Of a stretch of DNA of 64,000 bases, positions 62,962-64,000 are shown in pieces. The position numbers and the translations under genes were made by a program. The notes under the pieces were generated by a model. That model worked only from the letters and a program-made list of their open reading frames with translations. It had not been told where the DNA came from and did not search any database. Numbering within the stretch: the first letter of the stretch is position 1; each line of letters starts with the position of its first letter. This stretch comes from Prorocentrum cordatum (lineage: Eukaryota > Sar > Dinophyceae > Prorocentrales > Prorocentraceae): assembly GCA_963575745.1 (NCBI GenBank), contig CAUYUJ010001447.1, positions 1,333,680 through 1,397,679 of the forward strand. The letters are read 5' to 3'.

Positions 62962-64000
62962 ACGTGCGTTGGGTTCTTTTTTGAATAGAGCAGTTGCGGT
63001 CGTGATTCCTCTCCTCTCCTTTCCCGCCCCCTCTTCCTTTCCTCTTCCCCTTTGCTTCCTACCTCGTTCGCTTTTGCGTGCCAGTATGTTTCCTACCTCA
63101 CCATCCCCGGGGGCTGCGACCTGCGGAACTGTCACAGTTTCGAGGGCTGCTGGGGGCCCAGCGGAGTGGGGTCGCACGCAGATTCAGATTAGGTGTTGCC
63201 ATCATTGGGGGATGCCATCTGCGAAATTGTCGCCACTTTCGAGGGCTGCTGGGGGGCCCAGCGGAGTGTTGTCATACGCGGGTTCATATTAAACCTCGCC
63301 ATGTTTGGGGGGGCTGCGATCTGCGACATTGTTGCCACTTTCGAGGGCTGCTGGGGGGCCCAGCGGAGTGGGGTCATACGCAGATTCAGACTAAACCTCG
63401 CCATCTTTGGGGGGCTGCGATCTGCGAAGCTGATACCACTTTCGAGAGCTGCTGGGGGGCCCAGCGGAGTGGGGTCATATGCAGATCCAGATTAGACCTC
63501 GCCATCCTTGGGGGGGTGCGACTTGCGAAAATGTCGCGGTTTTCGAGTGTTGCTGGGGGCCCAGCGGAGTCGTGTCATACGCAGATCCAGATTAGACCTC
63601 GCCATCCATGGGCGGCTGCGATCTGCAAAATTGTCACCACGTTCGAGAGCTGCTGGGGAGCCCAGCGGAGTGGGGTCATTCGCAGATTCGGATTAGACTT
63701 CGCCATCCTTGGGTTGCTGCGATTTGCGAAGTTGTTGCCACTTTCGGAACTGCTGAGGGGCCCAGCAGAGTGGTGTCACATGCAGATTCAGATTCGACCT
63801 CGCCATCACTGGGGGTTGCAATCTGCAAAACTGTCACCGCTTTCGAGAGATGCTGAGGAGTCCAGCGGAGTGGGGCCATGCGCAAATGTATATTAAACCT
63901 CGCCCTCTATGGGCGGCTGCGATCTGCGAAACCGTCGCCATTTTCGAGGGCTGCTGGGGGGCACAGCGGAGTGGGGTCATACGCAGATTCAGATTCAACC
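62962..64000 (+). repeat. Satellite array 2 (about 101-bp unit) with leader
   Basis: The leader (62962-63105) has GTGCGTTGGGTTCTTTTTTG, GAATAGAGCA and a CT-rich stretch, as in array 1. Units start near 63113, 63212, 63313, 63414, 63515, 63614, 63716, 63814 and 63915 and run off the window. They share CACTTTCGAGGGCTGCTGG and CCAGCGGAGTGGGGTCATAC and are more diverged from one another than those of array 1. Confidence 0.9.

Overview
The window looks like nuclear DNA of a dinoflagellate. The decisive evidence is a 22-nt match to the conserved dinoflagellate spliced leader (core CCATTTTGGCTCAAG) at 36689-36710. GC-rich genic DNA, very high repeat content, kilobases of trinucleotide microsatellite and DIRS-type plus LINE-type retroelements fit the same picture. 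Most long open frames here are artefacts of triplet repeats or of GC-rich tandem repeats. I list only frames supported by motifs, splice context or coherent protein composition.

Layout. 1-8.9 kb is a large imperfect inverted repeat: the left arm starts at or before base 1 and the right arm is about 6437-8900. Its central loop holds a 939-bp tandem duplication, a ~150-bp tandem array with long G and C runs, a ~107-bp array of near-perfect palindromes, and CGN trinucleotides. 8.7-12.8 kb is mainly CCT and CGT microsatellite plus two tandem arrays. 13.7-19.8 kb is a DIRS-order (tyrosine recombinase) retrotransposon with gag-like, RT, RNase H and YR regions and split direct repeats. 20-36 kb is a repeat-rich desert: GGA/CTC tracts, a 12-bp and a 10-bp minisatellite, dispersed ~180-bp repeats, two copies of a ~162-bp transposable element with target-site duplications, and an orphan RNase H pseudogene. 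36.7-41.6 kb is a decayed LINE that begins exactly with the spliced leader. 42-45.3 kb is more microsatellite, a third ~162-bp element and a terminal-inverted-repeat element. 45.4-47.1 kb holds the best host gene, an intact four-helix membrane protein with a Pro/Ala-rich tail. 49.3-51.1 kb holds a candidate gene interrupted by a foldback element, then a broken Rep-like P-loop ATPase of CRESS-DNA-virus type. 53.5-55.6 kb carries diverged copies of the arm repeat and other tandem arrays. 57.2-59.6 kb is a decayed minus-strand LINE. 60.1-64 kb has two arrays of a 101-104-bp satellite, each with the same leader sequence.

How it fits together: there is no operon-like gene organisation. The window records successive mobile-element insertions (DIRS, two LINEs, small non-autonomous elements nested in older repeats) and tandem expansion around a very small number of host exons. 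Frames, motifs and repeat boundaries were read by eye. Family names are from knowledge of the motifs, and no database search was possible.
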